Shown here piece by piece: positions 29,510 through 38,114 of a stretch of DNA of 64,000 nt. A program made the position numbers and the translations under genes. The stretch's first letter is position 1. The number at the start of each line of letters is the position of its first letter. The DNA is from Thermomonas alba. GTDB lineage: Bacteria; Pseudomonadota; Gammaproteobacteria; Xanthomonadales; Xanthomonadaceae. The notes beneath the pieces were generated by a model that worked only from the letters and a program-made list of their open reading frames with translations, searched no databases and was not told the DNA's origin. Location: positions 248,001 to 312,000 of the forward strand of contig NZ_JAJOZU010000001.1 in assembly GCF_022419205.1 (NCBI RefSeq). The letters are read 5' to 3'.

Positions 29510-29649
29510 GCGCTTTCGACCCGCGCGCGGCACGCCGATGTGATCGCCCTCCCGGGTGTCTAGCGACGCTTTCCTTGATCGGGGATGGCTTGCGGCCAGT
29601 CGCTCGAGCGCACGTATCGGCGTGCGTGTGCGGCGTGATGAGATGTGCT

Positions 29650-30003
29650 TCAGTGGCGCCGGCGCTTGCCCGCCGGCACCGGAACCGCTTCCACCGATAC
29701 GCTGAAACTGCGCGCCTCGCCAGGGAAGACCGCACCCACGCCGGCCACGTGGCGGCTGACTTCCTCGCCGCGTTCGTTGCGGATCACCACCACCATCGTG
29801 TATTCGAAACTGCCGTGGTCATCCCCACGCAGGGTGCCTTCCACGTGCAGCGGTACGAAGCGCTGGGCCGCATCGGTGGCGGCGGCATCGAACCGTAGGT
29901 GACCGCGGCAGGCCGGGCAGACCGCCGAGCTTTCCAGGATGGTGGCCTTGCAGTGCGGGCAGGCGCGGGTGGCGCCTGCCTCGCCCGGGCGGATGGCGCT
30001 CAT
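29650..30003 (-). CDS. zinc-ribbon protein of unknown function, coupled to bactofilin
   Basis: A 117-residue protein with a four-cysteine ribbon (Cys15-x2-Cys18 in CPHC, Cys29-x2-Cys32 in CPAC) and then about 80 residues of predominantly beta sequence (FVPLHVEGTLRG, FEYTMVVVIRNERGEEV, SRHVAGVGAVF) ending in a basic RKRRH-like tail. No signal peptide. The start overlaps the bactofilin stop by four bases (ATGA, 30000-30003), so it is probably made in proportion to bactofilin. I do not recognise a named family. A cytosolic adaptor for the bactofilin polymer is one inference. Confidence 0.8.
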   Translation of the reverse strand: MSAIRPGEAGATRACPHCKATILESSAVCPACRGHLRFDAAATDAAQRFVPLHVEGTLRGDDHGSFEYTMVVVIRNERGEEVSRHVAGVGAVFPGEARSFSVSVEAVPVPAGKRRRH

Positions 30004-30479
30004 GCGGCGGCGCCGGGCTCCGGTTTCGCGGCCTTGGCGTCCTTCTCCCAGCCGCATTCGACGTGGCCGCGGATGCGGCTGCCGGCGGCGACGGTGAGCG
30101 AGCCGGCCTTGATGTCGCCGTTGAGCGCGCCGCTGGCCAGCAGCTCCACGTGCTGGGCCGAGGTGATGTTGCCGTCCAACTCGCCGGCCAGGGTCACCTT
30201 GCCGGCGGTGACGCTACCGGACACCTTGGCGCCCTGGTCGATCGTCAGGTTGCCCTGCACCTTGATGTCGCCCTTGAACTTGCCGGCAATGCGGACGTGG
30301 CCGGCGCCTTCGATCTTGCCTTCGATCGACAGGTCGGCGGCGATCACCGATTCGCGCGCGGGCGTTTCCACCGCGCGCACCGGCGCGGACTGGGCGGCCA
30401 GGTCGGGCAGATGGGTGGGCGGATCGAAGCGGGCGGGTTCGGGCTTGGACGCCGGCGCGGGGTCTTTCCAGATGGCCAT
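30000..30479 (-). CDS. bactofilin (polymer-forming cytoskeletal protein)
   Basis: A 159-residue bactofilin. A Pro-rich N-terminal tail (to about residue 42) precedes the beta-helical DUF583 core made of short repeats (IEGKIEGAGHVRIAGKFKGD, IKVQGNLTIDQGAKVSGSV, GSRIRGHV). Bactofilins self-assemble without nucleotide and scaffold wall or envelope enzymes. ATG 30479 is chosen because the longer frame to 30584 adds a non-homologous stretch. A second gene, for a zinc ribbon, overlaps the 3' end. Confidence 0.92.
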   Translation of the reverse strand: MAIWKDPAPASKPEPARFDPPTHLPDLAAQSAPVRAVETPARESVIAADLSIEGKIEGAGHVRIAGKFKGDIKVQGNLTIDQGAKVSGSVTAGKVTLAGELDGNITSAQHVELLASGALNGDIKAGSLTVAAGSRIRGHVECGWEKDAKAAKPEPGAAA

Positions 30480-30585
30480 GGGTGAGCTCTCCACGGGAGG
30501 AATCCTGGAGGCTACCACCATGAAGCGACGATTTGCGGCATGAATGCGCGCGTTGCGTCGGTCTCGCGTCTCAGTGTGAATCACA

Positions 30586-32202
30586 TCACATTCTGAACAC
30601 GCCGAACCGGGTGCGCTCCTCGATCGGCGCGTTCAGCGCCGCCGACAAGCCCAGGCCCAGCACGCGCCGGGTGTCGGCCGGATCGATGATGCCATCGTCC
30701 CACAGTCGCGCGGTGGCATAGTAGGGGTTGCCTTGGTCTTCGTACTGCTGGCGGATCGGCGCCTTGAACGCTTCTTCTTCCTCCAGCGTCCAGGTGCCGC
30801 CGCGCGCCTCGATGCCGTCGCGCTTGACCGTGGCCAGCACGCTGGCCGCCTGTTCGCCGCCCATCACGCTGATGCGCGCGTTCGGCCACATCCACAGAAA
30901 GCGCGCGCCGTAGGCGCGGCCGCACATCGCGTAGTTGCCGGCGCCGAAGCTGCCGCCGATCACCACGGTGAACTTGGGTACATGCGAGCAGGCCACCGCG
31001 GTCACCATCTTGGCGCCGTCCTTCGCAATGCCGGCCTGCTCGTACTTCTTGCCGACCATGAAGCCGGTGATGTTCTGCAGGAACACCAGCGGGATGCCGC
31101 GCTGGTTGCACAGCTCGATGAAGTGCGCGCCCTTGAGGGCGCTTTCCGGAAACAGGATGCCGTTGTTGGCGACGATCCCCACTGGATAGCCGTGCAGGTG
31201 GGCGAAGCCGGTGACCAGGGTCTTGCCGTAGCGCGCCTTGAACTCCTGCAACTCGCTGCCATCCACGATGCGGGCGATGACCTCGCGGATGTCGAACGGC
31301 CGGCGCGCGTCTTTCGGCACGATGCCGTACAGCTCCTCGGCCGGATATAGCGGCTCGCGTACGGGACGGGTCGCGACCGGCAGCACCTTCCTGCGGTTGA
31401 GCGAGCCAACGATGTTGCGCGCGATCTGCAGCGCGTGGCGGTCGTCCTCGGCAAAGTGATCGGCCACGCCGGAAAGAGTGGTGTGCACCTCGGCGCCGCC
31501 CAGGGTCTCGGCGTCCACCACTTCGCCGGTGGCGGCCTTCACCAGCGGCGGGCCGCCGAGGAAGATGGTGCCCTGTTCCTTGACGATCACGGATTCGTCG
31601 CACATCGCCGGCACGTAGGCGCCGCCAGCGGTGCAAGAGCCCATCACCACGGCGATCTGCGGGATGTTCTCCGCGCTCATTCGCGCCTGGTTATAGAAGA
31701 TTCGCCCGAAGTGCTCCTTGTCCGGGAAGACCTCGTCCTGCAGTGGCAGGAAGGCGCCGCCGGAATCCACCAGGTAGACGCAGGGCAGGCGGTTCTCGCG
31801 GGCGATCTCCTGCGCGCGCAGGTGCTTTTTCACCGTCATCGGGAAATAGGTGCCGCCTTTCACGGTGGCGTCGTTGGCCACCACCATCACCTCGATTCCC
31901 ATCACCCGGCCAATGCCGCAGACGATGCCGGCACCGGGGGCCTGGTCTTCGTACATGCCTTCCGCCGCCAGCGGTGCGATCTCCAGAAACGGTGAGCCGG
32001 GGTCGAGCAGGGCTTCGATGCGCTCGCGGACCAGCAGCTTTCCGCGCTCGGTGTGCTTGGCCCGCGCCTTCTCGCCGCCGCCGTCCGCCACGCGGGCCAG
32101 CCGACGCTCGAGCTCTGCTACCAGGCTGCGATGGAACGTGGCGTTGTCCTGAAACTCCTGTGAGCGAGGGTCGATCTGCGAGGTCAGCGCGGGCATGGGC
32201 AT
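30586..32202 (-). CDS. liuB: methylcrotonyl-CoA carboxylase, carboxyltransferase (beta) subunit
   Basis: A 538-residue acyl-CoA carboxyltransferase. Crotonase-like half-domains are visible with oxyanion-hole glycines ([29 protein letters not shown]), and the sequence closely resembles MccB/LiuB ([36 protein letters not shown]). It carboxylates 3-methylcrotonyl-CoA in leucine degradation with a biotinylated alpha subunit, which is not in this window. ATG 32202 (or 32196) is chosen; the longer frame to 32337 is rejected. Geranyl-CoA carboxylase is a less likely alternative. Confidence 0.9.
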   Translation of the reverse strand: MPMPALTSQIDPRSQEFQDNATFHRSLVAELERRLARVADGGGEKARAKHTERGKLLVRERIEALLDPGSPFLEIAPLAAEGMYEDQAPGAGIVCGIGRVMGIEVMVVANDATVKGGTYFPMTVKKHLRAQEIARENRLPCVYLVDSGGAFLPLQDEVFPDKEHFGRIFYNQARMSAENIPQIAVVMGSCTAGGAYVPAMCDESVIVKEQGTIFLGGPPLVKAATGEVVDAETLGGAEVHTTLSGVADHFAEDDRHALQIARNIVGSLNRRKVLPVATRPVREPLYPAEELYGIVPKDARRPFDIREVIARIVDGSELQEFKARYGKTLVTGFAHLHGYPVGIVANNGILFPESALKGAHFIELCNQRGIPLVFLQNITGFMVGKKYEQAGIAKDGAKMVTAVACSHVPKFTVVIGGSFGAGNYAMCGRAYGARFLWMWPNARISVMGGEQAASVLATVKRDGIEARGGTWTLEEEEAFKAPIRQQYEDQGNPYYATARLWDDGIIDPADTRRVLGLGLSAALNAPIEERTRFGVFRM

Positions 32203-32299
32203 GCTGAGTGCGGGAAAGCCATAAGGATACTGCCAGCCGCGCCCAGCTCCGCATCCGGTCTGCGACAATGATCGGCCGTTTGCTGCACATCGATTTTCC

Positions 32300-33643
32300 G
32301 TGGCCCGCATCGACCGTTCCCCGCAGACCCTCTCCATTCTCGACCTCAGTCATGACGGGCGCGGCGTGGCGCGCTGGCCGGAGGGCCACGCCCAGGCGGG
32401 CAAGACCGTGTTCGTGGCCGGGGCGCTGCCGGGCGAGACCGTGCTGGCCGAGCAGACGGCGCGCAGCCGGCATTTCGATGAGGCGCATACGCTCAAGGTG
32501 CAGACCGCCTCGCCGGATCGGGTGTCCCCGCGCTGCCCGCACTTCGGCACCTGCGGCGGCTGCGTGCTGCAGCACCTGGCCGAAGAGCGCCAGATCGCCT
32601 ACAAGCAGCAGGTGCTGCTGGACAATCTGCAGCGCATCGGCCGCGTGGTGCCGGCCGATGTCCTGCCGCCGCTGCGCGCCGAGGCCTGGGGCTACCGTCG
32701 CAAGGGGCGGCTCTCGGTGCGTCGGGTGGAGAAGAAGGACAAGACCCTGGTCGGGTTCCGCGAGCAGGATCCGCGCTTCGTCGCCGACCTGTCCGAATGC
32801 CACGTCGTGGTGCCGCAGCTGGGGTTCAAACTGGGGGCGCTGGGCATGCTGGTGGACGCCCTGGACGCGCGACGCGAGATCCCGCAGATCGAGTTCATTG
32901 CCGGCGATGCGGCCACCGCGCTGGTGTTCCGCCACCTGCAGCCGCTGTCTGCGGCCGACCGTGCGCGGCTGGCCGCATTCGGGCAGGAACACGGGTTTGT
33001 GATCTTCCTGCAGCCGGGTGGGGTGGACTCGGTGCATCCGCTGGGCGAGGACGCCACGCTGGCGTTTCGGCTTCCAGACTGGGACATCGAGCTGCAGTTT
33101 CGTCCGCTCGACTTCATCCAGGTCAACGCGCGTCTCAACGAGATGATGATCGCGCGCGCGCTGGACCTGCTGGAGGTGCAGCCAGGGGAACGTGTCCTGG
33201 ATCTGTTCTGTGGGCTGGGCAACTTCACCCTGCCGCTGGCGCGTGTGGCCGGGGATGGCGTGGTGGTCGGGGTCGAGGGCGATGCCGGGCTGGTGGCGCG
33301 CGCGCGCGCCAATGCCGAACGCAATGGCCTGCGCAACGTGCGGTTTCATGCGGCGGACCTCGCGCAGGATCTGACTGGGCAGCCGTGGCTCAAGGCCGGC
33401 TTCGACAAGCTGCTGCTGGACCCGGCGCGCGCCGGCGCGATCGAGGTGCTGCGCCAGCTACCGCTGAAGGGCTTCAAGCGCATCGTGTACGTCAGCTGCC
33501 ATCCCGGCTCGTTGGCGCGGGATGCCGGGTATCTGGTGCATGAGGCCGGCTGGACGCTGCGTGCGGCCGGGGTGATGGACATGTTCCCGCACACCGCGCA
33601 CGTGGAGTCGATCGCGGTGTTCGATCCACCGGCGAAGAGGTGA
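32300..33643 (+). CDS. rlmD: 23S rRNA (uracil-1939-C5)-methyltransferase RlmD
   Basis: A 447-residue TrmA-family methyltransferase. An N-terminal TRAM domain (to about residue 65) precedes a 4Fe-4S site with Cys79, Cys85 and Cys88 in [11 protein letters not shown] and a fourth cysteine in DLSECHV. The SAM domain carries [15 protein letters not shown], and the catalytic cysteine sits in [14 protein letters not shown]. The start is GTG at 32300, which gives the standard N-terminus. Confidence 0.94.
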   Translation: MARIDRSPQTLSILDLSHDGRGVARWPEGHAQAGKTVFVAGALPGETVLAEQTARSRHFDEAHTLKVQTASPDRVSPRCPHFGTCGGCVLQHLAEERQIAYKQQVLLDNLQRIGRVVPADVLPPLRAEAWGYRRKGRLSVRRVEKKDKTLVGFREQDPRFVADLSECHVVVPQLGFKLGALGMLVDALDARREIPQIEFIAGDAATALVFRHLQPLSAADRARLAAFGQEHGFVIFLQPGGVDSVHPLGEDATLAFRLPDWDIELQFRPLDFIQVNARLNEMMIARALDLLEVQPGERVLDLFCGLGNFTLPLARVAGDGVVVGVEGDAGLVARARANAERNGLRNVRFHAADLAQDLTGQPWLKAGFDKLLLDPARAGAIEVLRQLPLKGFKRIVYVSCHPGSLARDAGYLVHEAGWTLRAAGVMDMFPHTAHVESIAVFDPPAKR

Positions 33644-33646
33644 GAG

Positions 33647-34183
33647 ATGGGCGTCGAGATCGAACGCAAGTTCCTGGTGGCCGGCGAAGGCTGGCGTGCT
33701 GCCGTGCACGCCGTGGTGCCGATGGCGCAGGGCTATCTGAATGATCTGGATCTGCTGGAGCAGGGGCGTATGCGCGCTTCGGTGCGCGTGCGCATCGAGA
33801 GCGAATCAGGGTTTCTCAACATCAAGTCGAGCCAAATGGGCGCGATGCGGCAGGAGTTCGAATATGCGATCCCGCTGCCAGATGCGCAGCAGCTTTTGGC
33901 ATTGTGCGTGGGCGGCCGGGTGGAAAAGCGCCGGCATTTGGTCATGCACGCGGGCCGGCAATGGGAAATCGACGAGTTTCTGGGCGATAACGCCGGGCTC
34001 GTGGTGGCCGAGATCGAGCTGGAGTCGGAGGATGCTTCCTTCGAGCGACCGGACTGGCTGGGGCCCGAGGTGACCTGGCTGTCGCGCTACTACAACCTGG
34101 CGCTGGCGACGCGGCCCTTTTGCCAGTGGACCCCGCAGGAGCGGGAGGCCCGCGATGCGCAGGCGGGAGGTGGTGCATGCTGA
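33647..34183 (+). CDS. CYTH domain protein (class IV adenylate cyclase/triphosphatase fold)
   Basis: A 178-residue protein opening with the CYTH signature ExExK (MGVEIERKFLV). Later basic and acidic strand residues (RVRIES, EKRRHLV, WEIDEFLGDNAGLVVAEIELE) line the tunnel that binds triphosphates and divalent metal. Short stand-alone bacterial CYTH proteins are usually inorganic triphosphatases, as in NE1496; adenylate cyclase activity is less likely. It starts 3 bases after rlmD and overlaps nagZ by 7 bases. Confidence 0.9.
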   Translation: MGVEIERKFLVAGEGWRAAVHAVVPMAQGYLNDLDLLEQGRMRASVRVRIESESGFLNIKSSQMGAMRQEFEYAIPLPDAQQLLALCVGGRVEKRRHLVMHAGRQWEIDEFLGDNAGLVVAEIELESEDASFERPDWLGPEVTWLSRYYNLALATRPFCQWTPQEREARDAQAGGGAC

Positions 34184-35229
34184 TGATCGGCATCGCCGGG
34201 TTCGCTCTGGGCGCACACGAGCGCGACTGGTTGCAGCATCCGGCCTGCGCGGGCGTGGTGCTGTTCGCGCGTAACTTCGCCTCGCGCGCGCAGCTCGCAG
34301 AGTTGGCGCAGGCAATCCGCGCCGCCGCGCCGCGGCCGGTGCTGATCGCGGTAGACCAGGAAGGCGGGCGGGTACAGCGCTTCCGCGAAGGATTCACCAG
34401 GCTGCCGGCGCTGCAGGGTTTCGAGGCGCTTTATCGGCGTGACTCCGACGCCGCGCTGGCACTGGCGCGCGAGCACGCCTGGCTGATGGCCAGCGAACTG
34501 CGTGCCAGCGGGATCGACCTCAGCTTCGCTCCGGTCGTGGACCTGGCGCGCGGCAACCGCGCGATCGGTGATCGCGCCTTCGCCGCCGACCCGGCGGTGG
34601 TGGCGGCGTTCGCGCGCAGCTACGTGGCGGGCATGCATGAGGCCGGGATGGCGGCCACGCTCAAGCATTTCCCCGGTCACGGTTCGGTGCAGGAGGATAC
34701 CCATTTCGATACGGCGATCGATCCACGTTCGCTGGAGGACCTTCGCGCGCAGGACCTGGTGCCGTTTGCCGCCGGGATCGCTTCCGGCGCGGATGCGGTG
34801 ATGATGGCGCACGTGATCTACCCGCAGGTAGCGCCGGAGCCGGCTGGCTGCGCGCGGCGCTGGGTCACGGATATCTTGCGTGGCGAGCTTGGTTTTCGCG
34901 GCGTGGTGTTTTCCGATGATCTGGGGATGGCTGCCGCCGACGCCGCGGGCGACCTGCCTGCGCGCCTCCACGCCCATCTGGACGCTGGCTGCGACGTAGC
35001 GCTGGTCTGTCAGCCGGCACAGGTGCCGACCGCACTGGAGGCGCTCGCCTCGCGGCCGTCCAACACGCTGGCGCTGGCCGCCTTGCTCGGTCGCGGTGGG
35101 CTGGGCTGGGATGCGCTTCTGGCGGATCCCCGTCGGGAGGCGGCACAGCGCAGCCTCGCGGCATTGCCGACGCTGCAGTCGGAATCCGGCGCCGGGTCTG
35201 GCGCGATTCATTCAGGAGACGTGGCATGA
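34177..35229 (+). CDS. nagZ: beta-N-acetylhexosaminidase NagZ
   Basis: A 350-residue GH3 enzyme that removes GlcNAc from anhydromuropeptides during cell-wall recycling. The family motif KHFPGHGS (residues 163-170), with its loop histidine, and the nucleophile Asp248 in SDDLGM are clear, and VDQEGGRVQRF is diagnostic. There is no signal peptide, so it is cytosolic. ATG 34177 follows AGGCGGGAGG. Its stop overlaps the hpt start by four bases. Confidence 0.95.
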   Translation: MLMIGIAGFALGAHERDWLQHPACAGVVLFARNFASRAQLAELAQAIRAAAPRPVLIAVDQEGGRVQRFREGFTRLPALQGFEALYRRDSDAALALAREHAWLMASELRASGIDLSFAPVVDLARGNRAIGDRAFAADPAVVAAFARSYVAGMHEAGMAATLKHFPGHGSVQEDTHFDTAIDPRSLEDLRAQDLVPFAAGIASGADAVMMAHVIYPQVAPEPAGCARRWVTDILRGELGFRGVVFSDDLGMAAADAAGDLPARLHAHLDAGCDVALVCQPAQVPTALEALASRPSNTLALAALLGRGGLGWDALLADPRREAAQRSLAALPTLQSESGAGSGAIHSGDVA

Positions 35230-35786
35230 CCACCCCCAAACTGGCCAATGCGCTGGCCAATGCGCAAAAACTGTTCGATCGCATGGAGTTGGAGGCGGCG
35301 ATCAACCGCATGGCCGGCGAGATCCGCGCCGCCTATGCCGATGGCGAAGTGCCGGTATTTCTCACGGTGATGCACGGCGGGCTGCCGTTCGCCGCGCAGC
35401 TGGCGTTCGCGCTCGGCGAGCGCGGGCTCGACCTCGAGTTCGACTATCTGCACGCCACACGCTATCGCGGCCAAACCACCGGCTCTGGCCTGGCCTGGCT
35501 ACATCGTCCGGCGACTCCGCTGCAGGGGCGCAAAGTGCTGCTGGCCGATGACATCCTCGACGAGGGCCATACGCTGTTGGCGATCAAACGGTGGTGCGAG
35601 GATCAAGGTGCGATCGAAGTGCGGGTGGCGGTGCTGGCCGAGAAGATGCACGGCCGCTGCGTGGAGGGTATCGCCGCCGATCACGTCGGGGTGCAGGTGC
35701 CGGATGCCTATGTGTTCGGCTATGGCATGGATTTCCACGAGCAGGGGCGCAACCTGCCGGCGATCTATGCGCTGGGGGATGAGTGA
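35226..35786 (+). CDS. hpt: hypoxanthine-guanine phosphoribosyltransferase
   Basis: A 186-residue type I PRTase. The PRPP loop VLLADDILDEGHTL and the early FLTVMHGGLPFAAQL segment are typical of the Xanthomonas/Pseudomonas HPRT group (hypoxanthine or guanine plus PRPP to IMP or GMP). It overlaps nagZ (ATGA) and is followed, after a repeat-containing gap, by mtiP, whose product is hypoxanthine. The two would form a salvage route. Confidence 0.9.
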   Translation: MTTPKLANALANAQKLFDRMELEAAINRMAGEIRAAYADGEVPVFLTVMHGGLPFAAQLAFALGERGLDLEFDYLHATRYRGQTTGSGLAWLHRPATPLQGRKVLLADDILDEGHTLLAIKRWCEDQGAIEVRVAVLAEKMHGRCVEGIAADHVGVQVPDAYVFGYGMDFHEQGRNLPAIYALGDE

Positions 35787-35809
35787 AATTGCGATGGCCG
35801 GCGTGAGTG

Positions 35810-35901
35810 CCGGCTGCGCTTCGACGGACTCTCGATGGCGTGGATGCCGCCGAGAAGCCTACATGGATGTATTCACGGCGTGTCCGGCGAAGCGCAGCCG
35901 G
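35810..35901. repeat. long imperfect inverted repeat between hpt and mtiP
   Basis: CCGGCTGCGCTTCGACGGA (35810-35828) is the reverse complement of 35883-35901 at 18 of 19 positions, separated by 54 bases. The middle holds a smaller palindrome, TACATGGATGTA (35859-35870). The element could form a stem in the hpt-mtiP transcript or be one copy of a dispersed intergenic repeat. No second copy was noticed in this window. Confidence 0.6.
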
Positions 35902-35937
35902 TGCGTGCGTCTGCCTGCGGCGAATACGGAGTGAACG

Positions 35938-36687
35938 ATGACCATCGAACTGGCGGTGATCGGCGGTACCGGCGTGTACGCGCTGGGCGAACTGGACGAT
36001 GTCGAGACCCATCAGCCGCTGACGCCTTACGGCGCGCCCTCGGGGCCGGTGCGTGTCGGGTGGTATGCGGGCAAGCGTGTCGCCTTTCTCGCCCGGCATG
36101 GCGAGGGGCATTCGCTGCCGCCGCATCGCATCAACTATCGCGCCAATCTGGCAGCGCTCAAGGCGCTGGGCGCGCGCCGGGTGTTGGCGCTGAATACCGT
36201 CGGAGGCATCACCGAGCGGTTCGCACCGCGCGTGCTGGCCTGTCCGGATCAGCTCATCGACTATACCTGGGGCCGTATTTCGACCATCTGCGAAGAGCCG
36301 GGCAGCCCCGTGCTGCATGTGGATTTCGGCGATCCCTACACCCCCGCGCTGAGGCAGGCGCTGTTACGGGCCGCCGTGCGCGCCGGAGTGAGCGTAGTCG
36401 ATGGCGGCTGCTATGGGGCGACCCAGGGCCCGCGCCTGGAAACCCGCGCCGAGATCGCGCGCTTGCGCCGCGACGGCTGCGACCTGGTGGGCATGACCGG
36501 CATGCCCGAAGCGGGTCTGGCGCGTGAGCTGGAGCTGGACTATGCCTGCCTGGCCATCGTCGCCAACTGGGCGGCTGGCGCCGGGCCTGACGCGGACGAG
36601 GTGATCACCCTGCAGGACGTGCTGGACAACGTGGCGGCGGCGATGGCCGGAGTGCCGCCGCTGCTGCGCCATTTGCTGATGGAATGA
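35938..36687 (+). CDS. mtiP: S-methyl-5'-thioinosine phosphorylase (PNP/MTAP family)
   Basis: A 249-residue member of the MTAP/PNP phosphorylase family. LAVIGGTGVYALGE (phosphate loop), ARHGEGHSLPPHRINYRAN and the substrate segment DLVGMTGMPEAGLARELEL are present. Gamma-proteobacteria that lack MTAP deaminate methylthioadenosine and cleave the inosine form with MtiP, giving hypoxanthine and methylthioribose-1-phosphate. The neighbouring HPRT fits this. MTA phosphorylase cannot be excluded from sequence alone. Confidence 0.85.
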   Translation: MTIELAVIGGTGVYALGELDDVETHQPLTPYGAPSGPVRVGWYAGKRVAFLARHGEGHSLPPHRINYRANLAALKALGARRVLALNTVGGITERFAPRVLACPDQLIDYTWGRISTICEEPGSPVLHVDFGDPYTPALRQALLRAAVRAGVSVVDGGCYGATQGPRLETRAEIARLRRDGCDLVGMTGMPEAGLARELELDYACLAIVANWAAGAGPDADEVITLQDVLDNVAAAMAGVPPLLRHLLME

Positions 36688-36707
36688 GAAACCAAAGCCA
36701 ATACTGC

Positions 36708-36735
36708 TTGCGCGTGCAAGCGGTTGATGCATACT
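36708..36735 (+). promoter_or_regulatory. promoter of the cold-shock gene
   Basis: TTGCGC (36708-36713), a 16-base spacer and CATACT (36730-36735) preceded by TG (extended -10). A GCTTGC/GCAAGC inverted repeat overlaps the -35 element. The predicted transcript has a leader of about 70 bases, usual for csp genes. Confidence 0.5.
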
Positions 36736-36811
36736 CCTGCCGAGCCGCCCCATGGCGGTGCCCCCACCATCCGGTTCATCACCACCCGCATCGCAAGAGG
36801 TTTCCGTAGTC

Positions 36812-37015
36812 ATGCAGTACGGCACCGTGAAGTGGTTCAACGACGCCAAGGGGTACGGATTCATCGCGCCCGAAGATGGCGGCGCAGACGTGTTCGTGCA
36901 TTTTTCCGCGATCGACGCCAAGGGCTTCCGCAGCCTGCAGGAAGGTCAGCGCGTCAGTTTCGAAGTACAGCAGGGGCCAAAAGGGCTGCAGGCGGCCAGC
37001 GTCAAGCCGGCATGA
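36812..37015 (+). CDS. cold-shock protein, CspA family
   Basis: A 67-residue single cold-shock domain protein that binds single-stranded RNA and DNA. RNP1 (KGYGFIAP) and RNP2 (VFVHF) are intact. The start ATG 36812 (MQYGTVKWF) follows AAGAGG; the frame is open to 36752 but that extension has no similarity to the family. It is an isolated gene with its own promoter and terminator. Confidence 0.96.
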   Translation: MQYGTVKWFNDAKGYGFIAPEDGGADVFVHFSAIDAKGFRSLQEGQRVSFEVQQGPKGLQAASVKPA

Positions 37016-37050
37016 ATCGCTGAATCAGTCCAGGATTTGCAGATTTTCAA

Positions 37051-37075
37051 AACCCCGCCGCATGGCGGGGTTTTT
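37051..37075 (+). terminator. rho-independent terminator of the cold-shock gene
   Basis: AACCCCGCC (37051-37059) pairs with GGCGGGGTT across a 4-base GCAT loop and runs into five Ts. As precede the stem, so it may also work on the opposite strand. Confidence 0.9.
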
Positions 37076-37122
37076 GTTGCGTGAACTTGTTGTACCCAGT
37101 CGCAGGCTGAAGCCGCGCATAT

Positions 37123-37154
37123 AAAAAAACAGGGCCCGCGGAAGCGGGCCCTGT
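37123..37154 (-). terminator. rho-independent terminator of the first Ala-rich lipoprotein gene
   Basis: An 11-bp stem (ACAGGGCCCGC at 37129-37139 with GCGGGCCCTGT at 37144-37154) and a GGAA loop, preceded on the plus strand by seven As that form the U-tract of the minus-strand transcript. It lies 27 bases beyond the stop codon of the gene at 37182. Confidence 0.9.
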
Positions 37155-37181
37155 TCGCGTCGAATGCGTGGAAGAAGCAGA

Positions 37182-37478
37182 TTACTTCTTCTCGCCCTCG
37201 GCGGCCGGAGCAGCCGGAGCCTCAGCAGCCGGGGCAGCGGCGTCGGCGGCCGGAGCGGCAGCGGCGTCGGCGGCCGGAGCAGCGGCGGCGTCGGCGGCCG
37301 GAGCAGCGGCGGCGTCGGCGGCCGGAGCAGCAGCCGGGGCAGCGGCGTCGGCAGCCGGAGCGGCCGGAGCCTCAGCAGCCGGGGCAGCGGCGTCGGCAGC
37401 CGGAGCAGCTTCTTCCTTCTTGCAAGCCGACAGGGCCAGGACGCCAGCGGCCAGGAGCACGAAAAGCTTGTTGTTCAT
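37182..37478 (-). CDS. small Ala/Pro-rich lipoprotein with internal repeats
   Basis: A 98-residue protein with a clear lipoprotein signal (MNNKLFVLLAAGVLALSAC, Cys19). The mature part is almost entirely Ala, Pro, Asp and Glu in AAPAADAA-type repeats, ending EGEKK. It should be a flexible acidic chain anchored by lipid in the envelope. The DNA carries four 24-bp tandem units (37241-37336) flanked by a second duplicated segment. It resembles the product of the next gene. Function unknown; a periplasmic spacer or peptidoglycan-associated role is a guess. Confidence 0.8.
   Translation of the reverse strand: MNNKLFVLLAAGVLALSACKKEEAAPAADAAAPAAEAPAAPAADAAAPAAAPAADAAAAPAADAAAAPAADAAAAPAADAAAPAAEAPAAPAAEGEKK
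37241..37336. repeat. four tandem 24-bp coding repeats
   Basis: Units beginning CGTCGGCGGCCGGAGC start at 37241, 37265, 37289 and 37313, each 24 bp (8 codons). A separate stretch of about 35 bp, with GGAGCCTCAGCAGCCGGGGC as its core, occurs both before (from 37214) and after (from 37364) the array. Length changes in multiples of 24 bp would keep the frame, so the lipoprotein's length probably varies between strains. Confidence 0.85.
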
Positions 37479-37611
37479 TGGGACTCTCCAGAGGGTTGAC
37501 TGATGGAACAGTTGGAAGTGGAACTTCAGGCAACGCCAGTGCGCTTAGCGTACCGGCTTGCACCGGTGGGTCGTTCACTGACTTACGTTTTTCCCGGTCG
37601 CCCGGGGCACG

Positions 37612-37636
37612 AAAAAGCCGTCGCGACTCCGACGGC
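37612..37636 (-). terminator. rho-independent terminator of the second Ala-rich lipoprotein gene
   Basis: GCCGTCG (37617-37623) pairs with CGACGGC (37630-37636) with a 6-base loop. Five As at 37612-37616 give the U-tract on the minus strand. It follows the stop codon of the gene at 37685 by about 50 bases. The rest of the gap 37479-37684 should contain the promoter of the gene at 37182. Confidence 0.7.
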
Positions 37637-37684
37637 ATTTTCGGATTCTAGCAGCAATGCGCCGGCAAAACGCTCCGCCGACGA

Positions 37685-37987
37685 TTACTTCTTGGCTTCT
37701 GCCGCAGTAGCCGCCTTCTCCGCTTCGTCGGCCGCTTTCTGGGCCTGTTCCGGAGTGGCAGCAGCGTCGGCCGGAGCCGCTTCCGCCGCCGGCGCTGCGG
37801 CCGCATCGGCCGCCGGAGCTTCGGCAGTGGCATCGGCCGCTTGGGCGGCCGCGTTGTCGGCAGCAGCCTGCTCGGCAGCCGGGGCTTCATTACCGGCAGC
37901 AGCGGTGTCGGCGGCGGGCTCGGACTTGCTGCAGGCAGTCAGGGCCAGGCCCAGGGCCATTGCCAGCAGGATCTTGTTGATCGACAT
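37685..37987 (-). CDS. second small Ala-rich lipoprotein, related to the neighbour
   Basis: A 100-residue protein with lipoprotein signal MSINKILLAMALGLALTAC (Cys19). The mature part is Ala-rich with Pro, Glu, Asp and a Lys-ending tail (AEKAATAAEAKK). Unlike its neighbour it keeps more Gln, Asn and Thr, and its C-terminal 30 residues (EQAQKAADEAEKAATAAEA) are likely helical, recalling Lpp-like or ColE-import-type helices. ATG 37987 follows GAGGAAACC; the longer frame to 38017 is rejected. The pair looks like an old tandem duplication. Confidence 0.8.
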   Translation of the reverse strand: MSINKILLAMALGLALTACSKSEPAADTAAAGNEAPAAEQAAADNAAAQAADATAEAPAADAAAAPAAEAAPADAAATPEQAQKAADEAEKAATAAEAKK

Positions 37988-38114
37988 GTTGCGGTTTCCT
38001 CGTCTTAAGTGGGGCAACGCTAAAAATAGCGCGCCCTATCATGATGACGTGCTGGTGTCGCGTGTCAAGCGGTTGGCCGAAAATTTCTCGCTCAGCCGTT
38101 TCGCGCGGCGGTTG

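Noticed and set aside
26645-29533. A 962-residue minus-strand frame opposite the TonB receptor
   Set aside because: Antisense shadow of a GC-rich gene; no recognisable domain, His/Gln/Val-rich composition, whereas the plus-strand receptor is unmistakable.
37241-37336. Regular 24-bp repeats that could be mistaken for a CRISPR array
   Set aside because: Units are contiguous without spacers, in frame, and encode Ala/Pro repeats of a lipoprotein.
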